A DNA stretch of 64,000 nt from Ancylobacter moscoviensis (GTDB lineage Bacteria > Pseudomonadota > Alphaproteobacteria > Rhizobiales > Xanthobacteraceae), in NCBI RefSeq assembly GCF_007559435.1, contig NZ_VMBP01000006.1, forward strand, positions 1 to 64,000, written 5' to 3'. Position 1 is the stretch's first letter, and each line of letters starts with the position of its first letter. Positions 26,713 through 39,605 of the stretch are shown piece after piece. The notes beneath the pieces were generated by a model, which had not been told where the DNA came from, did not search any database, and saw nothing but the letters and a program-made list of their open reading frames with translations. The position numbers were made by a program, and so were the translations under genes.

Positions 26713-27624
26713 ATGCGTCTTCTCAGTCTCGGCCGGCCCAGCGCGGCTCTTTCGGCGGAACGCCCGGCGCACGCGCGTGGAGGGCTGAGCGCCGGCGCCT
26801 TCGCCGTCCGGCTTGCCGGCCTCGTCATGGTCGGCGCGACCCTCGGCGGATGCGCGAGCTGGTTCGACACCAACAAGGAAGAGACGGTCTTCCCCGACGT
26901 TCCGGCGGAGCAGCGCTACAATGAGGGCCTGACCCTCATGGCGAAGGAAGACTATGCCGAGGCGATCAAGCGCTTCGAGGACGTGGATCGTCAGCATCCC
27001 TATTCGGAATGGGCGCGCAAGTCCTTGCTGATGATTGCCTATGTGAACTACTCCATGGGCAAGTACGACGAGTGCGTCGCGGCGGCCAAGCGCTATCTGG
27101 CGCTGCATCCGGGCTCGGACGACGCGGCCTATGCGGCGTTCCTCGTCGCCTCGTCCTATTACGATGAGATCCCCGACATTTCCCGCGACCAGGCGCGCAC
27201 GCAGCGTGCGATGGACGCGCTCGATGAGGTGGTTCGCAAGTACCCCAACACCGAGTACGCCGTCAGCGCCAAGAAGAAGCTCGAGGTCGCGCGCGACCAG
27301 CTCGCCGGCAAGGAAATGATGATCGGGCGCTACTATCTGGAGCAGCGCAACTACGCCGGCGCCATCAACCGCTTCAAGGTCGTCGTCACCCGCTACCAGA
27401 CGACGCGCCATGTCGAGGAGGCGCTGTATCGCCTGACCGAAGCCTATATGGCGCTGGGCGTGATCAACGAGGCCCAGACGTCGGCGGCCGTGCTCGGCTA
27501 CAATTTCCCGGATAGCTCCTGGTACAAGGACGCCTACAAGCTCGTTCAGTCGCGCGGGGTGAATCCGCAGCTCAACGAGCAGTCCTGGATCGCCAAGGCC
27601 TTCAAGGGATTCTCGCTGGGCTGA
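26713..27624 (+). CDS. bamD: Outer membrane protein assembly lipoprotein BamD
   Basis: This 303-aa periplasm-facing outer-membrane lipoprotein is the essential partner of BamA in inserting beta-barrel proteins. The lipobox LGGC places lipidated Cys47; the N-terminal stretch before it is long for a signal peptide, so translation may begin further in or at the GTG three bases upstream. TPR-like repeats follow (YNEGLTLMAKEDYAEAIKRF, KSLLMIAYVNYSMGKYDE, MMIGRYYLEQRNYAGAINRF). The family order is lpxC-bamD-recN, as in many Rhizobiales. A short 5-bp GC hairpin (27636-27648) follows the stop. Confidence 0.95.
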   Translation: MRLLSLGRPSAALSAERPAHARGGLSAGAFAVRLAGLVMVGATLGGCASWFDTNKEETVFPDVPAEQRYNEGLTLMAKEDYAEAIKRFEDVDRQHPYSEWARKSLLMIAYVNYSMGKYDECVAAAKRYLALHPGSDDAAYAAFLVASSYYDEIPDISRDQARTQRAMDALDEVVRKYPNTEYAVSAKKKLEVARDQLAGKEMMIGRYYLEQRNYAGAINRFKVVVTRYQTTRHVEEALYRLTEAYMALGVINEAQTSAAVLGYNFPDSSWYKDAYKLVQSRGVNPQLNEQSWIAKAFKGFSLG

Positions 27625-27767
27625 TCTCTGGGCGGGGCGCCAAGCGCCTCTTCCGTCCTGTGACGTGTTCTGCGAACAAAATGAGAACGCCCGGTGCGCG
27701 CGGCTGCGCAAGCTGCTAGAAAGGCGCGTCCCGCTGTTCCGCGCGGAATCGTTCTGGAGCGTCACGC

Positions 27768-31651
<3,884 letters not shown>

Positions 31652-31707
31652 CAGGTGGGGCCACGGCGTCCGACCGTGGCGCCCCCCCTTCGTCCCGGAG
31701 ACGTATC

Positions 31708-32265
31708 GTGTCCGCCACTGCCCTGCTCATCATCGATCTTCAGAACGATTATTTTCCCGGCGGGAAGTATCCGCTGGTCGGCATTGAAGCTGCGGCGGAG
31801 GCTGCGGCCGGCCTTCTGCGCGCCGCGCGGGAGAAGGGAATTCCCGTCGTCCATGTGCGGCACGAGTCGCCGAAGGTCGACGCTCCGTTCTTCGGCAAGG
31901 GCACCGCGGGTGCAGAGATCCATCCGGCGGTGGCGCCGCAGCCGGAAGAGCCGGTGATCGTGAAGCAGAACGTGAATTCCTTCCTGCGCACGGACCTCGA
32001 CGAGGTGCTGAAGAGCAAGGACGTCGGTGCGCTCGTTGTGGTTGGGGCGATGAGCCATATGTGCGTCGACGCCGCCACGCGGGCGGCGCTCGACCTCGGC
32101 TACGGTGTCACCTTGGCGCATGACGCGGCGGCGACCCGTGATCTTGCTTTCGGCGGTAGCGAGGTGCCGGCGGCGAACGTGCAGGTGGCGATGATGGCGG
32201 CACTGCAGTTCGCCGGCGCCGCGATCCGCCCGGCGGGAGAGATCGCCGCCGAATGGCGGGGCTGA
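31708..32265 (+). CDS. Isochorismatase-family cysteine hydrolase
   Basis: This 185-aa protein belongs to the isochorismatase-like hydrolase superfamily. The catalytic triad is visible: D10 (LLIIDLQNDYF), K86 (VIVKQNVNSF) and C119 (MSHMCVDAATRAA). The family includes nicotinamidases, ureidoacrylate and biuret hydrolases, and the substrate here cannot be assigned. The GTG start at 31708 is preferred because GGAG lies 8 nt upstream. The gene converges with the DUF3309 gene, 11 nt away, without a visible terminator. Confidence 0.9.
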   Translation: MSATALLIIDLQNDYFPGGKYPLVGIEAAAEAAAGLLRAAREKGIPVVHVRHESPKVDAPFFGKGTAGAEIHPAVAPQPEEPVIVKQNVNSFLRTDLDEVLKSKDVGALVVVGAMSHMCVDAATRAALDLGYGVTLAHDAAATRDLAFGGSEVPAANVQVAMMAALQFAGAAIRPAGEIAAEWRG

Positions 32266-32276
32266 GCGAGCCCCGC

Positions 32277-32429
32277 CTATACCCTGCCGGTGAGCATCAT
32301 CACGATCAGGATCACCAGAAGAATGGTGACGAGACCGCTGGGGCCATAGCCCCAGCTGCGGCTATAGCCCCAGCTCGGCAGGGCGCCGACAAGTATCAGG
32401 ATAAGAATGATCAGGAGAATAGTGGTCAT
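32277..32429 (-). CDS. DUF3309 small membrane protein
   Basis: This 50-aa protein is almost entirely hydrophobic: two membrane segments (MTTILLIILILILVGALP and LVTILLVILIVMML) flank the conserved SWGYSRSWGYGPSG turn that defines DUF3309. Function is unknown. A GGAAC-N16-CGTT element upstream suggests control by the EcfG general stress sigma factor. The start at 32429 is the ATG immediately before the family N-terminus; GGAGAC precedes it. Confidence 0.85.
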   Translation of the reverse strand: MTTILLIILILILVGALPSWGYSRSWGYGPSGLVTILLVILIVMMLTGRV

Positions 32430-32470
32430 GGCGGTGTCTCCGTCTGCCACGTTGCATGGGTCAGGAGACA

Positions 32471-32495
32471 AACGCCGGCCGCTGGCGATGGTTCC
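32471..32495 (-). promoter_or_regulatory. Candidate EcfG-type general stress promoter
   Basis: On the minus strand, GGAAC (32495-32491) is followed after exactly 16 nt by CGTT (32474-32471). The alphaproteobacterial EcfG consensus is GGAAC-N16/17-CGTT. It lies 42 nt before the DUF3309 start codon. Confidence 0.6.
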
Positions 32496-32578
32496 ATTAA
32501 ACCGCCAAGCACATTAGAGGATGCGCCGGCCCGAATGCTTGCGGTATTCGCCGCGGTAAGAGAGCTGCCGCGATCCCG

Positions 32579-34414
32579 CTAGCGGGCGAGCGGAGCGGTG
32601 GCCGCGCGCAGCCAGTCGCAGGTCGCCTCGTCCACCAGCGGGCCGACCGATGCCAGCACACGTGCATGATAGGCATCCAGCCAGGCGATCTCGTCAGCGG
32701 TGAGCAGCGCGGTCTCGATCACCCGCCGGTCGAACGGCGCGAGCGTCAGCGTTTCGAAGGCCAGCAGCGTCTTCTCGGCGCCCTCGACGGCGGGGCCATC
32801 GACAACGATCTCAAGATTCTCCAGCCGGATGCCGTAAGCGCCGGTCTTGTAGTAGCCGGGCTCGTTCGAGAGCACCATGCCGCGCGCCAGAGGCACCGTA
32901 CCGAGCTTGGAGATGCGTGCCGGCCCCTCATGCACAGAGAGATAGGCGCCGACGCCGTGACCGGTGCCGTGCTCGAAATCGAGCCCGGCGGCCCAGAGGA
33001 ACTGCCGGGCGAAGGGGTCGAGCTGCGCGCCGGAGGTGCCGAGCGGAAACACGGCGCGCGCAATCGCCATGTGGCCCTTGAGCACCCGGGTGAAGCGGTC
33101 GCGCATCTCTGGCGTCGGCACGCCGACAGCGATGGTGCGCGTCACGTCAGTGGTGCCGTCCTCGTATTGCGCGCCGGAATCGATGAGGAAAAGTTCGCCG
33201 GGGTGGATCGCCCGGTTGGTCGCCTCGGTGACGCGGTAGTGCACGATGGCCCCGTTCGGGCCGGCACCGGAGATCGTAGGGAAGGAAACGTCCTTCAGCG
33301 CGCCGGTTTCGCGGCGGAAGGTTTCCAAAGCCGCCACGGCGTCGATCTCGGTCAGCGTGCCCTTTGGCGCCTCGGCATCGAACCAGGCCAGGAAGCGGGC
33401 GAGCGCCGCGCCGTCGCGCAGATGGGCGGTGCGCATGCCGGCGAGCTCGGCCGCGTTCTTCGCCGCCTGCATCAGCGCGACCGGGCTCGGGCCGGAGGAA
33501 ACCTTGCCGCCCGCCGCCTCGATGCGCGCAGCGAGAAGGGCGGGAGCGGTCGCCTGATCGAGCCGCAGGGTAGCGCCGGAACCGGCGATCATTTCCACCG
33601 CGCGCTCCAGCAGCACCGGCTCGGCGATCTCCGCCACCTGCGCGAGGGCATCGCGCGCCGTATTGGAGAGCTTGCGTCCGTCGACGAACAGGGTCGGGCG
33701 CCCCTCCTTTGGCACGAGAGCCCAGGAGAGCGGCAGGGGTGTGAAGGCGACGTCTCCGCCGCGGATATTGAAGATCCAGGCGACCGAATGCGGATCGGAG
33801 ATCACCAGCGCATCGAGCTTCTGCTCGGCGAGGGCCGCCTGCACGCGGGCGATCTTGTCCGCCGCCGCCTCCCCGGCCAGTGCCGCCTCGCGCAGCATGA
33901 CCGGCGCGAGCGGCGCGGCCGGCCGATCGGTCCATACCGCGTCGACCGGGTTGCCCTCGACAGCGGCCAAAGTGCCGCCGGCCGCCGCAACCGACTGGCG
34001 CAGCTTGCGTTCCCCGTCCACCGTGATCAGCCACGGGTCGTAGCCGAAACGTGCTCCGGCGGGGAGGTTCTTCTCCAGCCAGCGCTCGGGCGTGGTCTCC
34101 GCGAGGGGGACGACCTCGAAGGAGGCGGTGTCGACCTGATCGGCGGCCTGCAGCGTGTAGCGTCCGTCCACGACGATAGCGGCCTTGTCGCGCAACACGA
34201 CGGCGACGCCAGCCGAGCCGGTGAAGCCGGTCAGCCAGGCGAGGCGCTCGTCGCAAGGCGGGACATATTCGTTCTGATGCGCGTCGGCGCGCGGCACGAT
34301 GAAGCCGTCCAGCCCGCGCCGTTCCAGCTCCGCCCGCAGCAGCTTGAGTCTTGCCGTACCGAGGGAGGGAGCGGCGGCGTCGGAAAAGGTCTGGAACTTG
34401 GCTTCGAACATCAC
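32579..34414 (-). CDS. pepP: Aminopeptidase P family protein (M24B Xaa-Pro aminopeptidase)
   Basis: This 611-aa cytosolic metallopeptidase releases N-terminal residues preceding proline. It has two creatinase-like N-terminal domains and the pita-bread M24 catalytic domain at about 300-540. Metal and active-site motifs are HYRVTEATN, DSGAQYEDGTTDVTRT (two aspartates), GTGHGVGAYLSVHEGP (His) and LSNEPGYY (Glu). A C-terminal M24_C extension follows. The 600-residue length matches the long eukaryotic-like aminopeptidase P subfamily common in alphaproteobacteria. A second ATG lies one codon downstream of the start. Confidence 0.93.
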   Translation of the reverse strand: MMFEAKFQTFSDAAAPSLGTARLKLLRAELERRGLDGFIVPRADAHQNEYVPPCDERLAWLTGFTGSAGVAVVLRDKAAIVVDGRYTLQAADQVDTASFEVVPLAETTPERWLEKNLPAGARFGYDPWLITVDGERKLRQSVAAAGGTLAAVEGNPVDAVWTDRPAAPLAPVMLREAALAGEAAADKIARVQAALAEQKLDALVISDPHSVAWIFNIRGGDVAFTPLPLSWALVPKEGRPTLFVDGRKLSNTARDALAQVAEIAEPVLLERAVEMIAGSGATLRLDQATAPALLAARIEAAGGKVSSGPSPVALMQAAKNAAELAGMRTAHLRDGAALARFLAWFDAEAPKGTLTEIDAVAALETFRRETGALKDVSFPTISGAGPNGAIVHYRVTEATNRAIHPGELFLIDSGAQYEDGTTDVTRTIAVGVPTPEMRDRFTRVLKGHMAIARAVFPLGTSGAQLDPFARQFLWAAGLDFEHGTGHGVGAYLSVHEGPARISKLGTVPLARGMVLSNEPGYYKTGAYGIRLENLEIVVDGPAVEGAEKTLLAFETLTLAPFDRRVIETALLTADEIAWLDAYHARVLASVGPLVDEATCDWLRAATAPLAR

Positions 34415-34444
34415 GTCACTCGGGTCTCGCAGGCACGTCGCCGG

Positions 34445-35074
34445 TCAGTTGCGCGAGGCGATGCCGCGCCCGGCATCGGCCAGCGATTTGGCGCCGAAGG
34501 CAATGAACATCACGCCCACGAGGCGGGTAATGAGGAGGCCGTGGCGCAGAAAGACGCGCCGCACCGGCGCCAGCCCGGCGGCCCAGACGAGGATGATGTC
34601 CGCGACGATGAAGCCGGCGAACGCCGCCAGCAGCAGCTGAGGGGCGGCATCCCAGGAGAGGCCGGAGGCGTATTGCGCCGTGAGCGCCGTGAACATCGCT
34701 ACCGAGACCGGGTAGGCCTTCGGATTGGTGAGGCCGAACAGCACGCCGGTCATCAGCGGACGGCTGGAGCCGGCCGGCGCTGCCGCGCCCTCGCGCGACA
34801 TCAGCGCCTTGGCGCCGAGCCAGCACAGATAGAGCCCGCAGAAGATGCCGAGCATGTCGAACAGCGTCGGGCCGAGTTGGTTCACGCCGATGATGGCGGC
34901 GAAGGCGAGGGCGCTCCAGGCCACGTCGCCGATCAGGTGTCCGCCGACGAAGCGGGCGCCGGCCGGGCGCCCATGCGTCGCCGCCAGCGAGAACAAGGCG
35001 AGGAAGGCAGGCCCCGGCGACAGCACGTAGAGCGCGCCCGCGAGCGCGGTCATCAGATAAAGGCCGTTCGACAT
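34445..35074 (-). CDS. LysE-family amino-acid exporter
   Basis: This 209-aa polytopic inner-membrane protein of the LysE/RhtB family is expected to export amino acids or their derivatives. The opening LYLMTALAGALYVLSPGPAF contains the SPGP motif of the family. Five to six hydrophobic segments follow, with FGLTNPKAYPVSVAMF carrying the conserved NPK region. The substrate is unknown. It diverges from the amino-acid binding protein gene, with start codons 88 nt apart, so the two may share a control region. pepP lies 30 nt downstream. Confidence 0.9.
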   Translation of the reverse strand: MSNGLYLMTALAGALYVLSPGPAFLALFSLAATHGRPAGARFVGGHLIGDVAWSALAFAAIIGVNQLGPTLFDMLGIFCGLYLCWLGAKALMSREGAAAPAGSSRPLMTGVLFGLTNPKAYPVSVAMFTALTAQYASGLSWDAAPQLLLAAFAGFIVADIILVWAAGLAPVRRVFLRHGLLITRLVGVMFIAFGAKSLADAGRGIASRN

Positions 35075-35162
35075 GGGGGCTCGCTGGACGAATGTTGGCG
35101 ATTGCGCCAGCATCGGCGCGAACGGGGATGACGTCAATTGCTGCGGGCGCATGGGAGGAGCC

Positions 35163-35969
35163 ATGGTCGTCGCATCGCGGGTGATCATGCGTATCCTGAC
35201 CGCGGCGCTCGCGCTGGCCTTTGGCGCGCCCGCCGCCGTACCGCCCGCGCGGGCGGATTCCGAGCTGCGGGTCGGCACCTATCTCGACAACAAGCCCTGG
35301 CAGTTCCGTGACGGGACAGGCGCGGTGGTCGGCTTCGAGGTCGATCTGGTCGAAGCCATCGGCGCGCAGATCGGGCGGAAGGTGGTGATCCACGAAATGG
35401 TGTTCGGGGAGATGTTTCCGGCGCTGGAGGAGGGCCGGATCGACCTCGCCATGTCGACCATCAGCATTGTGGCGCCGCGCGTCGGCCGTTTCGACTTCAC
35501 CCAGCCCTATTACGAGACGACGCAGGGGGTGGTGGTGATGCGCAATTCTCCCATCCGCTCGCTCGGCGACCTTGCAGGGCGGACGGTCAGCGTCATTCCG
35601 CAGACCACGAGCGACCTGTGGGTGACGGCGAACAAGGAGCGGCTCGGCATCGCCGCCATCCGCAAGGCGGAAGGGCTCGACGAAGGGCTGGCGTGGCTGG
35701 GCGAGGGAAGCGTCGACGCGCATGTCGGGGACATCCCGGCGTTGCTCTACCGCCTGCTCGGGCGCTCCGATCTCGCCGTGGTGGCGCGCGTGCCGAGCGA
35801 TGAGCGCTACGCGCTGATGCTGGCGCGGAATTCTCCCCTGACCGAGCCGATCGATGCCGCCATCACGAAGATGAAGCGGGACGGAACGCTGGCACGGATT
35901 CATCAGAAATGGTTCGGGATTCCGCCCGAGCCCGACGGCCCGACGGCGATGGTGCTGCCGCGCCCGTAA
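35163..35969 (+). CDS. Polar amino-acid ABC transporter substrate-binding protein
   Basis: This 268-aa periplasmic solute-binding protein belongs to family 3 (SBP_bac_3). The signal peptide runs to about residue 31 (PARA-DSEL). The mature part has the family pattern: LRVGTYLDNKPWQFRDG, GFEVDLVEAIGAQIGRKV, FPALEEGRIDLAMSTISI, VGRFDFTQPYYET, and the closing LARIHQKWFG. No permease or ATPase gene is next to it, so it is an orphan; a signalling or exporter-linked role is possible. GGGAGG precedes ATG 35163; ATG 35187 is an alternative. Confidence 0.88.
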   Translation: MVVASRVIMRILTAALALAFGAPAAVPPARADSELRVGTYLDNKPWQFRDGTGAVVGFEVDLVEAIGAQIGRKVVIHEMVFGEMFPALEEGRIDLAMSTISIVAPRVGRFDFTQPYYETTQGVVVMRNSPIRSLGDLAGRTVSVIPQTTSDLWVTANKERLGIAAIRKAEGLDEGLAWLGEGSVDAHVGDIPALLYRLLGRSDLAVVARVPSDERYALMLARNSPLTEPIDAAITKMKRDGTLARIHQKWFGIPPEPDGPTAMVLPRP

Positions 35970-36053
35970 AAGGTGAGGCGAAACGCGATTTCGGTGCCGC
36001 CCTCGCCAAATGGGCATGCCGGTGCCATTTTGTTCCTCCAAGAATCACGTGAC

Positions 36054-38570
36054 ATGACTGTGAGCAGGCCGTTGGCCGACCCCCGTAAACAGCCGGACGG
36101 CGATCCGTTCGACATTCCTTTCGACCTGCCGGAGCGCGCTTCGGCGGACAGGTCCGCCGATGTGCCAGCCGATCTGCCGGCGCCTGCTCCGCGCCCCGGT
36201 GGCATTGCCGCGCGCGCGGCGGCGCTGGCCAATCCCGGCCGGTCGGCCGGCGGGAGCGGTGTCTATCTCGACGGGCTCAACCCCGAGCAGCGCGCGGCTG
36301 TCGAGGCGACCGAAGGGCCGGTCCTGGTGCTGGCCGGCGCGGGCACGGGCAAGACGCGGGTGCTGACCACCCGCATCGCCCACATCCTCTCGCTCGGCCT
36401 CGCCTGGCCCTCGCAGATCCTCGCCGTGACCTTCACCAACAAGGCCGCGCGCGAGATGAAGGAGCGCATCCACGCCATGGTCGGCGAGGAGGTGGAGGGC
36501 ATGCCGTGGCTCGGCACCTTCCACTCCATCGGCGTGCGCATGCTGCGCCGGCACGCGGAGCTGGTCGGGCTGAAGTCGGGCTTCACCATCCTCGATACCG
36601 ACGACCAGATCCGGCTGCTCAAGCAGCTGCTGCAGGCCGAGAACATCGACGAGAAGCGCTGGCCCGCGCGCCTGCTGGCCAACACCATCGACGGCTGGAA
36701 GAACCGCGGCCTCAGCCCCGACCAGGTGTCGGCGGGCGAGGGGGCGGCCTTCGCCAATGGCCGGGGGCAGAAGCTCTACGCCGATTATCAGGCGCGTTTG
36801 AAGGCGCTGAACGCGGTCGATTTCGGCGACCTGCTGCTGGAGAGCATCCGTCTCCTGCGCGAGAATCCGGACGTGCTCGCCGACTATCACCGGCGCTTCC
36901 GCTACATCCTCGTCGACGAGTATCAGGACACCAACGTCGCGCAATATCTTTGGCTGCGCCTGCTGGCGCAGGGCTCGCGCAATGTCTGCTGCGTCGGCGA
37001 CGACGACCAGTCGATCTATGGCTGGCGCGGCGCCGAAGTGGACAACATCCTGCGCTTCGAGAGCGATTTCCCCGGCGCGAAGGTGGTGCGGCTGGAGCGC
37101 AATTACCGCTCCACCGGCCACATCCTCGGCGCGGCGGCGCATCTCATCGCCCATAATGAGGGGCGGCTCGGCAAGACGCTGTTCTCGGAAGGAGCCAGCG
37201 GCGAGAGAGTGACGGTGACGGGTGCCTGGGACAGCCAGGAAGAGGCCCGCGCCATCGGCGAGGAGATCGAGGACTTCCAGCGCGGGGGGCATGCGCTGGC
37301 GCAGATCGCCATCCTCGTGCGCGCCTCCTTCCAGATGCGCGAGTTCGAGGACCGCTTCGTCACGCTGGGGCTGAACTACCGCGTCATCGGCGGCCCGCGC
37401 TTCTACGAGCGCGCGGAAATCCGAGACGCGCTGGCCTATCTTCGCGTCATCGCCTCGCCGGCCGACGACCTCGCCTTCGAGCGCATCGTCAACGTACCCA
37501 AGCGCGGCCTCGGCGACGCGGCGCTGCGCCAGATCCATGACCATGCCCGCGCGGCGCAATTGCCGCTGATCGAGGCGGCACGCGAATTGGTCGGCAGCGA
37601 GGAGCTGAAGCCCAAGGTCCGCCTCACCCTGCGTGATCTCGTCGGCGCGTTCGACCGCTGGCGCGAGCAGATGGCGACCATGCCGCATCACGAGCTGGCC
37701 GAGATCGTGCTCGACGAGAGCGGCTACACCGAGATGTGGCAGAAGGACCGCTCGGCCGACGCTGCCGGCCGGCTGGAGAACCTGAAGGAACTCGTGCGCT
37801 CGATGGAGCCGTTCGAGAACCTGATCGGCTTCCTCGAGCACATCTCGCTGGTGATGGACGTCGATGGCGGCGGCAATGGCGACGCCGTCAACATCATGAC
37901 GCTGCATTCCGCCAAGGGGCTGGAATTCGACACCGTGTTCCTGCCCGGCTGGGAGGAGGGCGTGTTCCCCAACCAGCGCGCGCTCGACGAGCAGGGACGT
38001 GCCGGGCTGGAGGAGGAGCGCCGCCTCGCCTATGTCGGCATCACCCGCGCCCGGCGGCGGGCCAAGGTGTTCTTCGCCTCCAACCGGCGCATCCACGGCC
38101 TCTGGCAGTCCAGCGTGCCCAGCCGCTTCCTCGATGAATTGTCGGAGAAGGACGTGGAGGTGACGGAATCGCGCGGCGGCCAGGGCTGGGGAGGTGGCCA
38201 GGCCGGCCGCTACGGCTACGGGCCGAGCCGCTTCGACCAGGCCGAGACCTTCGGCTCGAGCTATTCGACGCCGGGCTGGCAGCGGGCGCAGAGCGCGGCC
38301 AGATCGGGCGGCGGGTCTTCCGGCGGCGGGTTTTCGGACCGTCCCTCGCGCTATGCCGCGAGCGAGGGCGCGCGCGGCGGGCGGGTCATCGAGGGCGAGC
38401 TGATCGCCAAGTCCACCGGTGCATCGTCGCGTTTCGGCATCGGCGACCGGGTGTTCCACCAGAAGTTCGGCTATGGCGAAGTGGCCTCGGTGGAGGGCAA
38501 CAAGCTCACCGTCCAGTTCGACAAGGCCGGCGAGAAGAAGGTGGTCGACAGTTTCGTCGAGGCGGCCTGA
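36054..38570 (+). CDS. uvrD: UvrD/PcrA-type DNA helicase
   Basis: This 838-aa superfamily 1A 3'-5' helicase acts in nucleotide-excision and mismatch repair. An unusual 75-residue Pro/Ala-rich N-terminal extension precedes the core. Helicase motifs in order are LNPEQRAAVEATEGP (Q motif), GAGTGKT (95-101), VDEYQDTN, GDDDQSIYGWRGA, LERNYRST, TLHSAKGLEFDTVFLPGWEE and YVGITRARR. A Gly/Ser-rich linker and a C-terminal Tudor-like domain (FGIGDRVFHQKFGYGEV to the end) complete it. The start is chosen at 36054, 84 nt after the binding-protein gene. Confidence 0.96.
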   Translation: MTVSRPLADPRKQPDGDPFDIPFDLPERASADRSADVPADLPAPAPRPGGIAARAAALANPGRSAGGSGVYLDGLNPEQRAAVEATEGPVLVLAGAGTGKTRVLTTRIAHILSLGLAWPSQILAVTFTNKAAREMKERIHAMVGEEVEGMPWLGTFHSIGVRMLRRHAELVGLKSGFTILDTDDQIRLLKQLLQAENIDEKRWPARLLANTIDGWKNRGLSPDQVSAGEGAAFANGRGQKLYADYQARLKALNAVDFGDLLLESIRLLRENPDVLADYHRRFRYILVDEYQDTNVAQYLWLRLLAQGSRNVCCVGDDDQSIYGWRGAEVDNILRFESDFPGAKVVRLERNYRSTGHILGAAAHLIAHNEGRLGKTLFSEGASGERVTVTGAWDSQEEARAIGEEIEDFQRGGHALAQIAILVRASFQMREFEDRFVTLGLNYRVIGGPRFYERAEIRDALAYLRVIASPADDLAFERIVNVPKRGLGDAALRQIHDHARAAQLPLIEAARELVGSEELKPKVRLTLRDLVGAFDRWREQMATMPHHELAEIVLDESGYTEMWQKDRSADAAGRLENLKELVRSMEPFENLIGFLEHISLVMDVDGGGNGDAVNIMTLHSAKGLEFDTVFLPGWEEGVFPNQRALDEQGRAGLEEERRLAYVGITRARRRAKVFFASNRRIHGLWQSSVPSRFLDELSEKDVEVTESRGGQGWGGGQAGRYGYGPSRFDQAETFGSSYSTPGWQRAQSAARSGGGSSGGGFSDRPSRYAASEGARGGRVIEGELIAKSTGASSRFGIGDRVFHQKFGYGEVASVEGNKLTVQFDKAGEKKVVDSFVEAA

Positions 38571-38642
38571 GCGGCGACGCGCTGGCGTTCCGCGCCTTCC
38601 TCGCTTAACAGAGCGCGACCGATCCGCCGCGAGGAATGCCGA

Positions 38643-39581
38643 ATGCTCGAAGGACTGCCGCCCAATGGCGCCACCCATGTGATGCGCGTGGAGGCGCCCG
38701 AGCATGAGGCGCGGGCCATCGCCGACATCATCTCCGAGAGCTTCGATCCGGCCGAGGTGGCGACTGCCGCCTTCGAGGAGCAGGATCTCGCCGAGGGGGC
38801 GTCCTGGGCGATGGAGGCCTATTTCGGCGAGGCGCCGGACGAGGACAGCGTCCGCGACCTGATCCGCCTCGTGGCGCCGGACCATGCGGACAAGGCCGAG
38901 TTCCTCACCCTCGACAAGAAGGACTGGGTGGCCTCCTCGCTGGAAGGACTGGCGCCGGTCGCGATCGGCCGTTTCGTCATCCATGGTGCGCATGACCGGG
39001 ACCGGCTGCCGCCGAGCCGCATCGGCATCGAGATCGAGGCGGCGCTCGCCTTCGGCACAGGTCACCACGGCACCACCAAGGGTTGCCTCTCGGCGATCGC
39101 CGCCTATGGCAAGCAGCGCCGTCCGGCGCGCACGCTCGACGTCGGCACCGGAACGGGCGTGCTGGCCATGGCGGCGGCGCGGCTGTTCCATGCGCCGGTC
39201 GTCGCCAGCGACATCGACCGGGTGGCGGTGGTGACGGCGCAGGCCAATGCGAAGGCCAACCGCGCCGCGCCGCACATCCATTTCCTGCATGCGCCGGGTC
39301 TCGGGGCGGGCGAGTTCCGCCGGCAGGGGCCTTACGACCTCATCGTCGCCAACATCCTGCTGCCGCCGCTGAAGGCGATCGCCCGGCCACTGCGCCGGCT
39401 GCTGGCGCCGGGCGGGACGGTGGTGCTGTCGGGGTTGCTGCCCTCGCACGCCAATGCGGCGCTGGCCGCCTATTGCGCGCAGGGGCTGCGGCTGAAGCGG
39501 CGGCGGGACATCGAGGGCTGGACGACGCTGGAGCTGACAGCCGATTCAGGGCGCAACGAGACACCCGCCGGTCGGCGGTGA
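38643..39581 (+). CDS. prmA: Ribosomal protein L11 methyltransferase PrmA
   Basis: This 312-aa SAM-dependent enzyme trimethylates ribosomal protein L11. A substrate-recognition domain occupies about residues 1-125. The methyltransferase domain follows, with FGTGHHGTTKGCL, the SAM-binding LDVGTGTGVLAMAAARL, an acidic residue in ASDIDRVAV, and the VANILLPPL post-I motif typical of PrmA. It lies 72 nt after uvrD and converges with the thioesterase gene 24 nt away. Confidence 0.93.
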   Translation: MLEGLPPNGATHVMRVEAPEHEARAIADIISESFDPAEVATAAFEEQDLAEGASWAMEAYFGEAPDEDSVRDLIRLVAPDHADKAEFLTLDKKDWVASSLEGLAPVAIGRFVIHGAHDRDRLPPSRIGIEIEAALAFGTGHHGTTKGCLSAIAAYGKQRRPARTLDVGTGTGVLAMAAARLFHAPVVASDIDRVAVVTAQANAKANRAAPHIHFLHAPGLGAGEFRRQGPYDLIVANILLPPLKAIARPLRRLLAPGGTVVLSGLLPSHANAALAAYCAQGLRLKRRRDIEGWTTLELTADSGRNETPAGRR

Positions 39582-39605
39582 GGAGACGTCAGGAAGGAAC
39601 GCCGC

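Noticed and set aside
35163-35969. Complete amino-acid ABC transporter operon
   Set aside because: Only the binding protein is present; the neighbours are an exporter of another family and uvrD.
36045-39449. A 1134-codon open frame antisense to uvrD and prmA
   Set aside because: Same reasoning: both plus-strand genes carry complete catalytic motifs, and the antisense product shows no domain.
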